From positions 21,979-85,978 of the forward strand of contig CALLFZ010000033.1 of the NCBI GenBank assembly GCA_938010045.1: a DNA stretch of 64,000 nt, read 5' to 3'. This document shows, one piece after another, positions 46,134-55,186 of the stretch. The notes under the pieces are model-generated. The model was not told the origin of the DNA, made no database searches, and saw nothing but the letters and a program-made list of their open reading frames with translations. Both the position numbers and the translations under genes were made by a program. Numbering within the stretch: position 1 is the stretch's first letter; every line of letters begins with the position of its first letter. The stretch is from an uncultured bacterium. GTDB lineage: Bacteria; Verrucomicrobiota; Kiritimatiellia; PWTM01.

Positions 46134-47624
46134 CTAGATCACCTCCACCATCACGTCGTCCTTCGACTTCTCCGTCGGCTTCTCCTCCACCGCAATCGGC
46201 TGATACGTGGGCAGGAAGCGGTAGTACACCATCAAGCTCAGCGCCGAGAAGGTCGTGCCATACACCTTGCCGTACAGTTCCTCTTCCTTGCCGGTCGAGA
46301 GCCAACTACCATCGTCGTTTTGCGCCTGCACCATCTCGCGCGCGAACGCGTTGTTCCATCGTTCCCAGGTTCCCCGACCTTTGTGAAACATCGCCTGCGT
46401 GATGTAGTACCACGAATACAGCGGCCGGCTTGTTCCCTCCGGGTTTTTGTAGTTCGGAACATGCTGCTCCAGCGTCTTCAACGCGCCTTCCACTTCGGCC
46501 GACGTGGCATGCCCCAGCAACTGCAGACACAGCGTTCCAATACCCGTGCACGCCAGGGTCGGACCGCTCCCTTCCGCCTTGCCGGGCTGAGGAGCGTACC
46601 GGAACCGACCCTGCTCTGGAATGTAGTTCATCTTGAATCCGTTCGCGCACCGCTGCAGTGCCTCGGTCAAGCCCGGAACATCCGCGCCCGCGATGTAGGC
46701 GGCTTTCATCGCCTGGGCCTGCCAACCGGCCACCGATGTGTCCCGGCGCCCGTTCTTCTCATATCCGTAGGTGAACCCGCCCGTGTCCTGCATGCCGCGG
46801 ATGATGCGCTCGATGCCCTTCTCCATCGCCGTCCGAAGCGACGGAATCCGCGTTAATGCATACGCTTCTGAAATCGCGTAGACGGCAATCCCGTTTGCAT
46901 ACGAGTTGCCATCAAAGCTTCCATCCTCTTTCTGCTTGCTAACCAGATACTTGATCGCGCGGTCCACCGTCGGACCATACCGCTCGGAGGTCGCGGGCGT
47001 CTCGCCGTGGGCCAGAAAGCACAGCAACGCCAAACCCGTCATCGCCACTGGGTTCTTCGAGCCGCCCTCGTTCAGCCACGAACCATCCTGAAGCTGATGG
47101 TTCTTGAGCCACTCGAGCGCCTTGATCACCGCCGCCTCGGTCTCACCGGCAAACCGCCGGTTGTACTTGCTCAACGCGCTCATGCGGCCCGCCGCCGTGC
47201 GGCCGGACAACAGCCCCTTCATGACGAGGGGGCTCTGCACTTCCGACGCGATGTCCAGCGCCGCCAGCTCATCCTGCGGCGTGTTCGCGGTGGGCTGGTC
47301 CATCTCGGGCGGCTGTTCGGCCACCATCTCCGCTTCGGGCGGCTTGATATCCACCTCGATATCCTGGAGCTGTTCGAGCTCCTTCTTGAACTCCTCGAGT
47401 TTCGACTCCTCCGGCTCGATCACCTGGACCTCGATCTCCGCCCGCTCGATTTTCTGCGGCATGATGACGAGGTTGATCAGGAAGATCACAACCAGCACGT
47501 GCAGAATCACCGAGCCCGTGGGACCCCAGAGGTGGTCCAGGATCAGTTGCAGCCGGGGATCCAATCGGCGACGCGGGGGGCTTTCCGCGGCGGTCGTCCC
47601 GACAGCTTTGGGTTCGTCGCTCAT
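46134..47624 (-). CDS. Membrane-anchored protein with terpenoid-cyclase-like toroid repeats
   Basis: The 496-residue protein has a short cytosolic start, one membrane helix (about 37-57, SVILHVLVVIFLINLVIMP), an acidic, coiled-coil and proline-rich stretch (IEPEESKLEEFKKELEQLQ to about 115), which resembles TonB/ExbD-type periplasmic linkers, and then about 330 residues of prenyltransferase/squalene-oxidase repeats: LEWLKNHQLQDGSWLNEGG, YLVSKQKEDGSFDGNSYANG, MVQAQNDDGSWLSTGKEEE. The catalytic DxDD of squalene-hopene cyclases is not seen, so it is probably a structural or binding toroid. AGGAG precedes the ATG. A -10-like TATGAT lies at 47713-47708. No ExbB/ExbD partner is adjacent. Confidence 0.78.
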   Translation of the reverse strand: MSDEPKAVGTTAAESPPRRRLDPRLQLILDHLWGPTGSVILHVLVVIFLINLVIMPQKIERAEIEVQVIEPEESKLEEFKKELEQLQDIEVDIKPPEAEMVAEQPPEMDQPTANTPQDELAALDIASEVQSPLVMKGLLSGRTAAGRMSALSKYNRRFAGETEAAVIKALEWLKNHQLQDGSWLNEGGSKNPVAMTGLALLCFLAHGETPATSERYGPTVDRAIKYLVSKQKEDGSFDGNSYANGIAVYAISEAYALTRIPSLRTAMEKGIERIIRGMQDTGGFTYGYEKNGRRDTSVAGWQAQAMKAAYIAGADVPGLTEALQRCANGFKMNYIPEQGRFRYAPQPGKAEGSGPTLACTGIGTLCLQLLGHATSAEVEGALKTLEQHVPNYKNPEGTSRPLYSWYYITQAMFHKGRGTWERWNNAFAREMVQAQNDDGSWLSTGKEEELYGKVYGTTFSALSLMVYYRFLPTYQPIAVEEKPTEKSKDDVMVEVI

Positions 47625-47938
47625 GGCCGTCACTCCTATCGTCAACCCTTCTTCACGCAATCGAACCGAATTGGACATCGAGTCCTGCACTGGACTCGGC
47701 CGGCCAAATCATATCCTAGCGCCGTGCGACGCGGCTGTCCACCGGGCAGCCGGGCGTGGAGGCGGGGTGGCCGGCCGCTGCCGGTGCGGGGTACTCAGCC
47801 CGGTCCGGCCCCGGGCTCGGAAGCCGACGATTCCTTCGCCCCTTCTGGTCGGTGCGGGTTGGACGTGTCGCGCCCGTCTTCGGCTCCAAGCGAGGCGCGG
47901 AATCTAGTACACTGTGCACAACAAGGAGATGACGGACG
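47625..47938. promoter_or_regulatory. Divergent regulatory region between toroid protein and KduD-like genes
   Basis: Both neighbours start from this region. On the minus strand, TAGGATATGAT (-10 at 47713-47708) faces the toroid gene. On the plus strand TACACT (47908-47913) lies 25 bases before the KduD start, with an AAGGAG (47923-47928) as SD. No convincing -35 was found for either, so activators may be needed. A 7-bp inverted repeat agcccgg/ccgggct is also present but unremarkable in this GC-rich DNA. Confidence 0.4.
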
Positions 47939-48697
47939 ATGATCCTGGATCAGTTTCGCCTCGAGGGCCGCGTGGCGCTGGTGACGGGTGCCTCTCGCGG
48001 TCTCGGGCAAGCAATGGCCCTGGCGCTGGCCGAAGCGGGCGCCGACGTTTCCGCGCTGGCCACGCGTGATTGCGCAGAGACCGCCGCGCGGATCCGTCAG
48101 CTGGGTCGCCGCGCCGAGGCCATCGCGATGGATCTGTCCGCCCCGGGCGCGCCACAGGAGGCGGTGCGGCGGGTGCTCGACGGGTTCGGACGACTCGACA
48201 TCCTCGTCAACAACGCCGGCATCATTCGCCGGGCGCCATTTCTCGAGGTCAGCGAGCGGGACTGGGACGAGGTGCTGACGGTGAATCTGAAATCGGTGTT
48301 TTTGCTCAGCCAGGCGGCCGCGCGGCACATGGTGGAGCGTCGCTCGGGGAAGATCATCCACGTCGCCTCGATGCTGTCGTTTCAGGGCGGCATTCGGGTA
48401 ACGCCGTACACGGCGGCGAAAAGCGGACTGTTGGGGCTGACCCGGATCATGGCCAACGAGCTCGCGCCGCTCGGTGTGCAGTGCAACGCGATCGCGCCGG
48501 GCTACATGGCCACCGATAACACCGCGCCGCTGCGGGCGGACGAGCGGCGCAATGCGGAGATTCTCGCGCGGATTCCCGCCGGCCGATGGGGCACGCCGGA
48601 GGACCTATCCGGCGCTATCGTGTTTCTCGCCTCGCCCGCCTCGGATTACGTCAACGGCGCGGTGCTGGCGGTGGACGGCGGCTGGCTGGCAAGGTAG
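47939..48697 (+). CDS. kduD: 2-dehydro-3-deoxy-D-gluconate 5-dehydrogenase-like SDR
   Basis: KduD converts 3-deoxy-D-glycero-2,5-hexodiulosonate (DKII) to 2-keto-3-deoxygluconate in the breakdown of pectin, alginate-like or glucuronate-containing polymers. The 252-residue short-chain dehydrogenase shows TGASRGLGQAMALALAEAGA, NNAGIIRRAPFLEVSERDWD, the catalytic Ser in HVASMLSFQGGIRVTPYT and the YxxxK in YTAAKSGLLGLTRIMANELA; the IRRAPF and MLSFQGGIRV segments are particularly KduD-like. SD AAGGAG fits well. It is followed by GH127-like, sulfatase and alcohol dehydrogenase genes in the same direction. Confidence 0.87.
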   Translation: MILDQFRLEGRVALVTGASRGLGQAMALALAEAGADVSALATRDCAETAARIRQLGRRAEAIAMDLSAPGAPQEAVRRVLDGFGRLDILVNNAGIIRRAPFLEVSERDWDEVLTVNLKSVFLLSQAAARHMVERRSGKIIHVASMLSFQGGIRVTPYTAAKSGLLGLTRIMANELAPLGVQCNAIAPGYMATDNTAPLRADERRNAEILARIPAGRWGTPEDLSGAIVFLASPASDYVNGAVLAVDGGWLAR

Positions 48698-48762
48698 GCT
48701 GAGCCGGCGGCGTTTGCAGTATCCCGCGGAACGGCATAGTCTCGCAGTTCGGAGGCAATCAT

Positions 48763-50556
48763 ATGACCGTTGCATGGATGAGCCTTGTGATGGGCGCGGC
48801 CGCCAGCCTAACCCTGCCGCCCCCGGACGATTTGACGAGCCGCTGGTTCATGACGCTCTCGCGCGTGCTCGACGGCGGACCGCCCGTGTACGATGCCGAG
48901 CTTGTGCTGGCCGACGCGGCGCCGCGTCACGTGCGGCGCTTTACCGAATTCAGCGGCGACGTGTCCGGACGCTTCATCGAGGCTCTCGCGGTGGTGGAGA
49001 GCTGTCAGGGCCAGCGGTTCCCCCTCCTCGATGAGGTCGCCGCCCGAATACCGGCGCTGCAGAAACCGGCCGGTTTTTTCGGCGACGAGTTCCCCGACGG
49101 TCCGATTAAGGCCAAACCCCACATGGCCTTGCTCTGGGGCAACGGCCGGCTGCTGGTCGGTCTGGCAGAATACGCGCGGCTCCGCGGCGACGCGGCCGCG
49201 CTCGCCTGCGCGCGACGGCTGGCGGACTTCATCGTGGCGATCGCGCCGCGTCTGAACACTGACGAGGTGATGAAGGAGTTCAGCGGCGATCAGCACGCCG
49301 TTGGCTATATCTGCTGGACGCAGATCATCGAGGGGCTCGTCGCGATGTACCAGGCGACGCGCGACGGACGCTATCTCGATGTCGCGCGCGAGATGGCGCG
49401 GCGCGTCCACGTCCACGACGGCCAGCACAGCCACGGCCTGCTGACGTCCGTGCGCGGCATCGTTCGGCTCGCCGCAGTGACCGGTGAAGCCGAGTGGCTC
49501 AATCTCGCCACCAGCCTCTGGCATCGCGTCGTGGCGACGGGCAATCTGCTTCCGCACGGCTGCATCCCAGAAGCCTTCCGTCCGATGGTCCTCCGCGACG
49601 AGGGCTGCTCCGAGGCCGACTGGGTGAGACTGTCGCTCGCGCTGTGGCAGGCCACCGGCGACGCGACCTATCTCAACGCCGCGGAGCATGCGTTCTTCAA
49701 CGAGTTTTCGATGAATCAGTTTTCGACCGGCGACTTCGGCCATCGCACGATTTCGGCCGACGGCATGGGAGGCGTGGTGATGCGGCCGCCGAAGGGCGGC
49801 GTGACGAACGAGGCGTTCTCGGCCGTCAGCATCGCGCACGGCTGCTCGCGCGCCTGGTGGTGCTGCACGTTGCACGGCCTGCGCGCGTTTCCCGACATTG
49901 CCGCCGCGGTCTTCCGTTCCGACGGCGATGCGCTCTACTACGACCTGCCGCTGAACGGGCAGGCCGTCGCCTCGGGCCTGGTGGTCCGCGCCGACTCCAC
50001 GCTTCAGCGGGATGCGACCTGCCGCATCGAGATTGTCGAGGCGGACGATCGCGAGCATCTGATCGGAATCCGGGTGCCCCCGTGGGCGGAGTCGGTCGAG
50101 ATCGTCACGGTTCCGCGCGGCGGCGCCGAGGGGCCCGGCCCGTGGCGCACGATTCACCGGGTCTGGACGGCCGGGGACGTAATCACGGTGCGCTATCATC
50201 TCGCCACACGGGTGCTCACCCATCCCGATCGCAAGAACCGAATCGCGTTCATGGTCGGCCCGTGGGTCCTCGGCCTCGAACCCGCAGGGAGTCCGGCCTG
50301 GTTCGACGAGCCGCGGGCTCGCAACCGCATCGTGGTCGAGGGCCTTCCCAATGCGCCCCAGCTGCCGCCGCCGCCGTTCGACACAATTCGTCGCAGTTCG
50401 CGGTTGGCCGTGCCCGTCGCGCACCGCGGGCTGCCCTTCCTGCCCGGCGGCTATCCCATGCAGCCGCAGGTTGCGTGGCTGCGGCCGATCGCCGAGCAAA
50501 CCGGCCTGCGCGACGACACGGAGTGGGTGTTCTGGTTCGCAACCGACGTTCGTTGA
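48763..50556 (+). CDS. GH127-like (beta-L-arabinofuranosidase, DUF1680-type) hydrolase
   Basis: The 597-residue protein has an (alpha/alpha)6 barrel and a C-terminal beta-sandwich, as in GH127/DUF1680. It shows GYICWTQIIEGLVAMYQATR, SLALWQATGDATYLNAAEHAFF, and the vicinal cysteines in AWWCCTLHGLRAF that bind the zinc in GH127; other expected ligands (Glu and further Cys) were not located with certainty. LPLNGQAVASGLVV and RIPPWAESVEIV-like strands follow. A short hydrophobic start (VAWMSLVMGAAASL) may be a weak signal peptide. GGAGG 10 bases before the ATG is the SD. The substrate is uncertain; family members cut beta-arabinofuranosides or related acidic sugars. Confidence 0.75.
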   Translation: MTVAWMSLVMGAAASLTLPPPDDLTSRWFMTLSRVLDGGPPVYDAELVLADAAPRHVRRFTEFSGDVSGRFIEALAVVESCQGQRFPLLDEVAARIPALQKPAGFFGDEFPDGPIKAKPHMALLWGNGRLLVGLAEYARLRGDAAALACARRLADFIVAIAPRLNTDEVMKEFSGDQHAVGYICWTQIIEGLVAMYQATRDGRYLDVAREMARRVHVHDGQHSHGLLTSVRGIVRLAAVTGEAEWLNLATSLWHRVVATGNLLPHGCIPEAFRPMVLRDEGCSEADWVRLSLALWQATGDATYLNAAEHAFFNEFSMNQFSTGDFGHRTISADGMGGVVMRPPKGGVTNEAFSAVSIAHGCSRAWWCCTLHGLRAFPDIAAAVFRSDGDALYYDLPLNGQAVASGLVVRADSTLQRDATCRIEIVEADDREHLIGIRVPPWAESVEIVTVPRGGAEGPGPWRTIHRVWTAGDVITVRYHLATRVLTHPDRKNRIAFMVGPWVLGLEPAGSPAWFDEPRARNRIVVEGLPNAPQLPPPPFDTIRRSSRLAVPVAHRGLPFLPGGYPMQPQVAWLRPIAEQTGLRDDTEWVFWFATDVR

Positions 50557-50624
50557 CGCCGGCTGCCTCCCACAATAAACGCCCCGTACAACCGTCTTGT
50601 TCGAATAAGAAGGAGCGCCGCATC

Positions 50625-52070
50625 ATGCGATTCTGGTTGTCCTGCGCGGTGGTGTTCGCCGTCTCGACCGGGCTTCGAGCCGCTCCTCGGCCGAACATCG
50701 TGTTCATTCTCGCCGACGATCTCGGCTGGACCGACCTGCGCTGCCAGGGATCGGGCTTCTACGACACGCCGTCCATTGACCGTCTTGCCGCGGAGGGCAT
50801 GCGCTTCACCCACGCCTACAGCGCCGGTCCGAATTGCCAGCCAACGCGCGCGGCGCTGATGAGCGGTCAGTACGGCCCTCGCACAGGCGTCTACACTGTC
50901 GGCGGCACGGACCGCTTTGACACCTCAATGCGACCGCTGGTGCCGGTTGAGAACGTGCAGCGGCTCGACCCCGCAGTCGTGACGGTGGGCGAAGCGCTCC
51001 GGGCGGCGGGCTACCGCACCGGCTACTTCGGCAAGTGGCATCTCGGCGACGATGCGGCGCATCATCCCGCCGCTCAGGGCTTCGAGGACGCGCTGACCTC
51101 GATAGGCCGCCATTTCAATTTCCGTACGACACCTCCCACCAACATTCCGCCCCAGACCTACCTCGCCGACTTCCTGACCGACTGCGCCGTCGCCTTCATC
51201 GAGCGACACCGCAGCGAGCCGTTCTTCCTCGTGTTGGCGCATTTCGCGGTGCACTCACCATACGAGGCCAAGGCCGACCTGAAGGAGCGGTTCCGTGGCC
51301 GCCCTCCCGCCGGCGGCCACAGCGACCCCACCTACGCCGCGATGATCCTGAGCCTCGACGACAGCGTGGGGCGCGTGATCGCGACCCTCGACCGGCTCAA
51401 CTTGAGCACCAACACGCTGGTGCTGTTTTCGAGCGACAACGGTGGGGTCGGCGGCTACGAGCGCGAGGGCCTCGGCAAAACCAGCATCACCGACAACGCG
51501 CCGCTGCGGCACGGCAAGGGCTCACTCTATGAGGGCGGCGTACGCGTGCCGTTCATTGCGCGCTGGCCGGGTCGCGTGCGCGCCGGCGCGGTCTGCGACA
51601 CGCCGGTCATCTCCATGGACCTCTATCCGACGTTCTGTTCGCTGTCTGGCGCGCCGCGGCCGGAGACTCAGCCGCTGGACGGGGTCGACATCTCGCCGCT
51701 GTTCTTCGGTGGCTCGATCCCCGAGCGACCGCTCTTCTGGCATTTCCCCGGTTATCTCGGGGCTGGCCCCAATCTCTGGCGCACAACGCCGGTCGGCGCG
51801 ATCCGCGAAGGGCCTTGGAAACTGCTCGAATGGTTCGAGGACGACCGCATTGAACTCTACCATCTTGAGCGCGATCCGGGACAAACGCGCAACCTCGCGG
51901 ACGCCGAGCCGGAAGTCGCGCGGCGGCTGCGCGAGCGGCTGGTGGCGTGGCGGCGCGAGATCCATGCGCCGATGCCCGAGCCCCGCGAGCCTCAGGCCGC
52001 GGCCCCCCGCGAGCGAGCCAATCGGCAGCGCCAGCGGCCGCGGCTTGAGAAACGGCGCGCGGTGCCGTAG
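50625..52070 (+). CDS. Cys-type sulfatase, secreted
   Basis: The 481-residue protein has a signal peptide (MRFWLSCAVVFAVSTGLRAA) and begins its alkaline-phosphatase-like fold with NIVFILADDLGWTDLRC (metal Asp pair). The maturation motif CQPTRAALMSGQY (C-x-P-x-R, about 64-68) means the Cys must be converted to formylglycine by FGE or an anaerobic maturase, neither of which is in this window. GYFGKWHLGDD and LFSSDNGGVGGYEREG carry the remaining metal and sulfate ligands. AAGGAG before the ATG fixes the start. It removes sulfate from sugars; the match to the neighbouring GH127-like and KduD genes suggests a sulfated polysaccharide. Confidence 0.93.
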   Translation: MRFWLSCAVVFAVSTGLRAAPRPNIVFILADDLGWTDLRCQGSGFYDTPSIDRLAAEGMRFTHAYSAGPNCQPTRAALMSGQYGPRTGVYTVGGTDRFDTSMRPLVPVENVQRLDPAVVTVGEALRAAGYRTGYFGKWHLGDDAAHHPAAQGFEDALTSIGRHFNFRTTPPTNIPPQTYLADFLTDCAVAFIERHRSEPFFLVLAHFAVHSPYEAKADLKERFRGRPPAGGHSDPTYAAMILSLDDSVGRVIATLDRLNLSTNTLVLFSSDNGGVGGYEREGLGKTSITDNAPLRHGKGSLYEGGVRVPFIARWPGRVRAGAVCDTPVISMDLYPTFCSLSGAPRPETQPLDGVDISPLFFGGSIPERPLFWHFPGYLGAGPNLWRTTPVGAIREGPWKLLEWFEDDRIELYHLERDPGQTRNLADAEPEVARRLRERLVAWRREIHAPMPEPREPQAAAPRERANRQRQRPRLEKRRAVP

Positions 52071-52118
52071 CTTCCCGCCGCCCGAGCGCTCCGGCTCGGT
52101 CAGCTTGGAGAGTACCGC

Positions 52119-53261
52119 ATGGAACCGTTTGTCTATCGAAACCCGACTGAACTCCTGTTCGGCGAGGGGATGATCCGCGAGATCGCGACGCGGCTGCCCG
52201 AAGACGCCGCCGTGCTGTGGGTCTACGGCGGAGGCTCGATCCGCCGCAATGGCGTCTACGAGCAGACGAGCTCCGCGCTCGCGGGCCGGCGGTTCGTCGA
52301 GTTCGGCGGCATCGAGCCGAATCCCGAGTACGAGACCTGCATGCGCGCGGTCGACCTCGCGCGGCGCGAGGGCCTCACCTTCGTGCTCGCCACCGGCGGC
52401 GGTTCGGTGCTCGACGCGGCCAAATTCATCGCCGCGGCCGCCGTGTTTGAGGGCGACGACCCCTGGCAGATTCTGCGAACCCACGGCGAATGCGTCCGCA
52501 GCGCATTGCCGATCGGCACCGTGCTCACGTTGCCGGCGACCGGCTCCGAGGCGAACGGGAACTCTGTGATCTCGCGGCGCGCGACGCGCGAGAAACTGCA
52601 CTTCACTTCGAACCACGTCTTTCCGCGCTTCTCGGTGCTCGACCCGGCGACCACACGCACGCTGCCCGCGCGCTACATCCGCAATGGCATCGTGGACGCA
52701 TTCGTGCATGTCACCGAGCAGTACGTGACGCGCCCCGCCGGCGCGCCGCTGCAGGACCGGCTCGCGGAGGCCATTCTCTCGACGTTGGTCGAGGTCGGCC
52801 CGCGCACGCTCGCCCATCCCGAGGATGCGGATGCCCGTGCCTCGTTCATGTGGAGCGCGACGCTGGCGCTCAATACGCTGATCGGTTGCGGCGTGCCGCA
52901 GGACTGGGCCACCCACATGATCGGCCATGAACTCACCGCGCTCTACGGCCTGGACCACGCCGAAACGCTCGCCGTGATCCTGACCGGCGTCTGGCGGCAC
53001 CGTATCGAGGCGAAGCGAGCGAAACTAGAACAGTACGGCCGGCGCGTCTGGTCGGTGCTCTCCGCCGAGGACGCGATCCGCAAGACCGAGATGTTCTTCG
53101 ATTCCATCGGCATGCCCGTGCGCCTCTCCGCGTACGGCGTACCTGCGGAGGAGGCCGCCGCGGAGATCCGCCGGCGTTTCCGCGAGCAGGGCGTCGCGTA
53201 CGGCGAGAACGGCGACATTGACGGCGACGCGGCAGCCGAGATCGTGCGGTCGCGCGCGTGA
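52119..53261 (+). CDS. Iron-containing alcohol dehydrogenase (butanol dehydrogenase-like)
   Basis: This NAD(P)-dependent reductase of 380 residues belongs to the group III Fe-ADH family, close to YqhD/BDH. It has the opening FVYRNPTELLFGEGMI, the nucleotide loop ATGGGSVLDAAKFIAAAAV, LTLPATGSEANGNSVIS and the metal site in DAFVHVTEQYVTRPAGAP and DWATHMIGHELTALYGLDHAE. Substrates may be short aldehydes such as lactaldehyde from deoxysugar breakdown, which would fit the rhamnosidase- and KduD-type genes nearby (inference). GGAG 9 bases before the ATG supports the start. Confidence 0.92.
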   Translation: MEPFVYRNPTELLFGEGMIREIATRLPEDAAVLWVYGGGSIRRNGVYEQTSSALAGRRFVEFGGIEPNPEYETCMRAVDLARREGLTFVLATGGGSVLDAAKFIAAAAVFEGDDPWQILRTHGECVRSALPIGTVLTLPATGSEANGNSVISRRATREKLHFTSNHVFPRFSVLDPATTRTLPARYIRNGIVDAFVHVTEQYVTRPAGAPLQDRLAEAILSTLVEVGPRTLAHPEDADARASFMWSATLALNTLIGCGVPQDWATHMIGHELTALYGLDHAETLAVILTGVWRHRIEAKRAKLEQYGRRVWSVLSAEDAIRKTEMFFDSIGMPVRLSAYGVPAEEAAAEIRRRFREQGVAYGENGDIDGDAAAEIVRSRA

Positions 53262-53304
53262 AGCCAGCACTTCCACGACGCCGGGTCCGCGGGATCATCG
53301 TACC

Positions 53305-54615
53305 GTGACGCTCGCCACCGGTCCGCAACCGTCCTCCGTCGCCCCGCCGACACCGACCGGCGTCCGGCCGCATCATGTCCACATTCCAGCCGGGCTCTTC
53401 CTTCTGATCCTCGTGCTGGCAGTTGTGCCGTGGATCTGGCTGGCGCTGCGCTCTCGCCACGCCCCCACCCCCACCACCCCCACGCCGCCCTCACTGAATC
53501 CAGCGCTCCCCGCTGCACCCGGCATCGAGGTTCGGACCGGGCCGTGGGGCGAGCTCGAGAGCATCGAATTGATTCTGATGCCGACTGAGGAGCTGATCCC
53601 GCCCGGCTGGGCTGATCCGAAGCCGGTGCAATGGTATTTCCAAAAGTATACGGTCGAACAACTCGCGGAGTGGTTCCGCAGCCTCCCGCTGTCCCCCGAG
53701 CATCGCAACGCGCTCACGGATCTCAGCCGCTGGCAGACCGATGAAGCAGGTGTGATGGTCATGGTTCCCGACAAGGTGGCCATCGGTCTTGATCCAACCA
53801 GCCGCGCGGCCATCTACCGGGTGTTGATCCGCGATGACCGAAACGCGAGTCACACGAGTCCTTGGTCGCTGCGCACCAACCAGTGGCGCGCCGCCTACCA
53901 GACCGCGGGCATCAGCGATCCGTCGCGGACCATGCTCGAACGGATCGCGCATTATGAACAGGGGCGCCTCTACATGGCCGACGTGCTCGCCGTGTTGAAC
54001 CAGACGCCGTCCCGCGAGGAAAAGAGCCGAATCGTCCGCCTCACCTCCTCGGCCTCGGCGCGCTTGGTGCGGTTGAGAATCCGGCCGGAGAGCGACCTCG
54101 GAGACCTGATGCTCTACTGGGCCGGCCGCGGCCGCCGCAAGGATCTGCGCCCGATCTTCGAGGCGATCAAAGCTATGCCCGGCGGCGGCACGATCGACAT
54201 CTGCCACCTGCTGCCCGCTTTCGCCCGGCAGCGGATCTTCACCTATCCCCACCCCGCCCAGGCCGCCGATGGCGTCCGCCGCGACTGCCACTGGACTAGC
54301 CTCAACTTCTTCTCGGTCGTCCCCGACGACCGCTTCGGCAACCCCGACGCCGTCCAGCAGCACATCCTGCAGCACTACTACCCCGTCGGCGACTCGCCGC
54401 TCTTCGGCGATGTCGTCTTCTTCAGCCGACCCGACGGCTCCGTGGTCCACTCGGCTGTGTATCTGGCCGCGAATTACGTCTTCACGAAAAACGGGGACTC
54501 ACCGCGACAACCGTGGACCATCATGGACTTGCAGGATCTGCGCGAGCTCTATTCGATCCTCGCGCCGGATGGCCTCCTCGTGCAGTTCTGGCGCAACCGC
54601 GAGTACGAGAACTGA
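53305..54615 (+). CDS. Membrane-anchored protein with NlpC/P60-like C-terminal domain
   Basis: Unrecognised by name. The frame opens at 53218, but the GTG at 53305 follows a plausible gap after the alcohol dehydrogenase stop at 53261. The product has a single membrane helix (about 29-48, LFLLILVLAVVPWIWLALRS), a Pro/Thr linker, a 250-residue alpha-rich domain with IRPESDLGDLMLYWAGRGRR, then a domain with RRDCHWTSLNFFSV, DSPLFGDVVFFSRPDGSVVH and VYLAANYVFTKNG. The Cys, the His and the following polar residue have the order and spacing of NlpC/P60 papain-like peptidases that cleave peptidoglycan peptides. Start and activity are uncertain. Confidence 0.6.
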   Translation: MTLATGPQPSSVAPPTPTGVRPHHVHIPAGLFLLILVLAVVPWIWLALRSRHAPTPTTPTPPSLNPALPAAPGIEVRTGPWGELESIELILMPTEELIPPGWADPKPVQWYFQKYTVEQLAEWFRSLPLSPEHRNALTDLSRWQTDEAGVMVMVPDKVAIGLDPTSRAAIYRVLIRDDRNASHTSPWSLRTNQWRAAYQTAGISDPSRTMLERIAHYEQGRLYMADVLAVLNQTPSREEKSRIVRLTSSASARLVRLRIRPESDLGDLMLYWAGRGRRKDLRPIFEAIKAMPGGGTIDICHLLPAFARQRIFTYPHPAQAADGVRRDCHWTSLNFFSVVPDDRFGNPDAVQQHILQHYYPVGDSPLFGDVVFFSRPDGSVVHSAVYLAANYVFTKNGDSPRQPWTIMDLQDLRELYSILAPDGLLVQFWRNREYEN

Positions 54616-54685
54616 CCGGGCGGCTTGCGCCGCGCGCCCGCGCGCCCGATGCTGAACGCGAACACGACGCGGAGCCACCTCGGTC

Positions 54686-55186
54686 ATGGACACACTCTGG
54701 GCACCTTGGCGGATGGACTACATCCGATCGCCCGGCGATCGCGACGGCTGCTTTCTGTGCCGCGCGCTCGCAGAGGGCGCGGACGATCGTCAGCATCTCG
54801 TGGTGCAGCGCGGTGCGCGCGGTGGCGTGCTCCTCAACCGCTATCCCTACAACAACGGCCACCTGCTCATCGCGCCGAACCGCCACGTCGCTGAACCGCG
54901 CGACCTCGACGCCGAGGAGCGGCTCGAGCTGATGAATCTGCTGGATCGCGCCATCGCGCTGCTGCGCCGCGCGATGCGCCCCGACGGCTTCAACGCCGGC
55001 CTCAACCTTGGGCGCGTTGCGGGAGCCGGCCTCGAGTCGCACCTGCACCTGCACCTGGTGCCGCGATGGAATGGCGACACGAACTTCATGCCCGTCACCG
55101 CGGCGACGAAGGTCATTCCGCAGGCGCTGGACGATCTGTGGTCCGAGCTGCGCGGGCTCGCCGCCGGGGAGGCGCCCGCGCCATGA
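54686..55186 (+). CDS. HIT-family nucleotide hydrolase/transferase
   Basis: The 166-residue protein ends its catalytic domain with HLHLHLVPRWNGD (the HxHxH triad of the HIT superfamily). It begins MDTLWAPWRMDYIRSP and has CFLCRALAEG, a possible zinc pair, so it belongs to the Ap4A phosphorylase/Fhit-like branch rather than the short HinT branch. Such enzymes cleave dinucleoside polyphosphates or nucleotide conjugates. The 3' end overlaps the epimerase start (ATGA), a coupling also seen in other bacteria. Confidence 0.9.
   Translation: MDTLWAPWRMDYIRSPGDRDGCFLCRALAEGADDRQHLVVQRGARGGVLLNRYPYNNGHLLIAPNRHVAEPRDLDAEERLELMNLLDRAIALLRRAMRPDGFNAGLNLGRVAGAGLESHLHLHLVPRWNGDTNFMPVTAATKVIPQALDDLWSELRGLAAGEAPAP

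Noticed and set aside
48808..50499. A 563-codon antisense frame over the GH127-like gene
   Set aside because: No recognisable motif or start signal; the plus-strand product has family signatures and a good SD.
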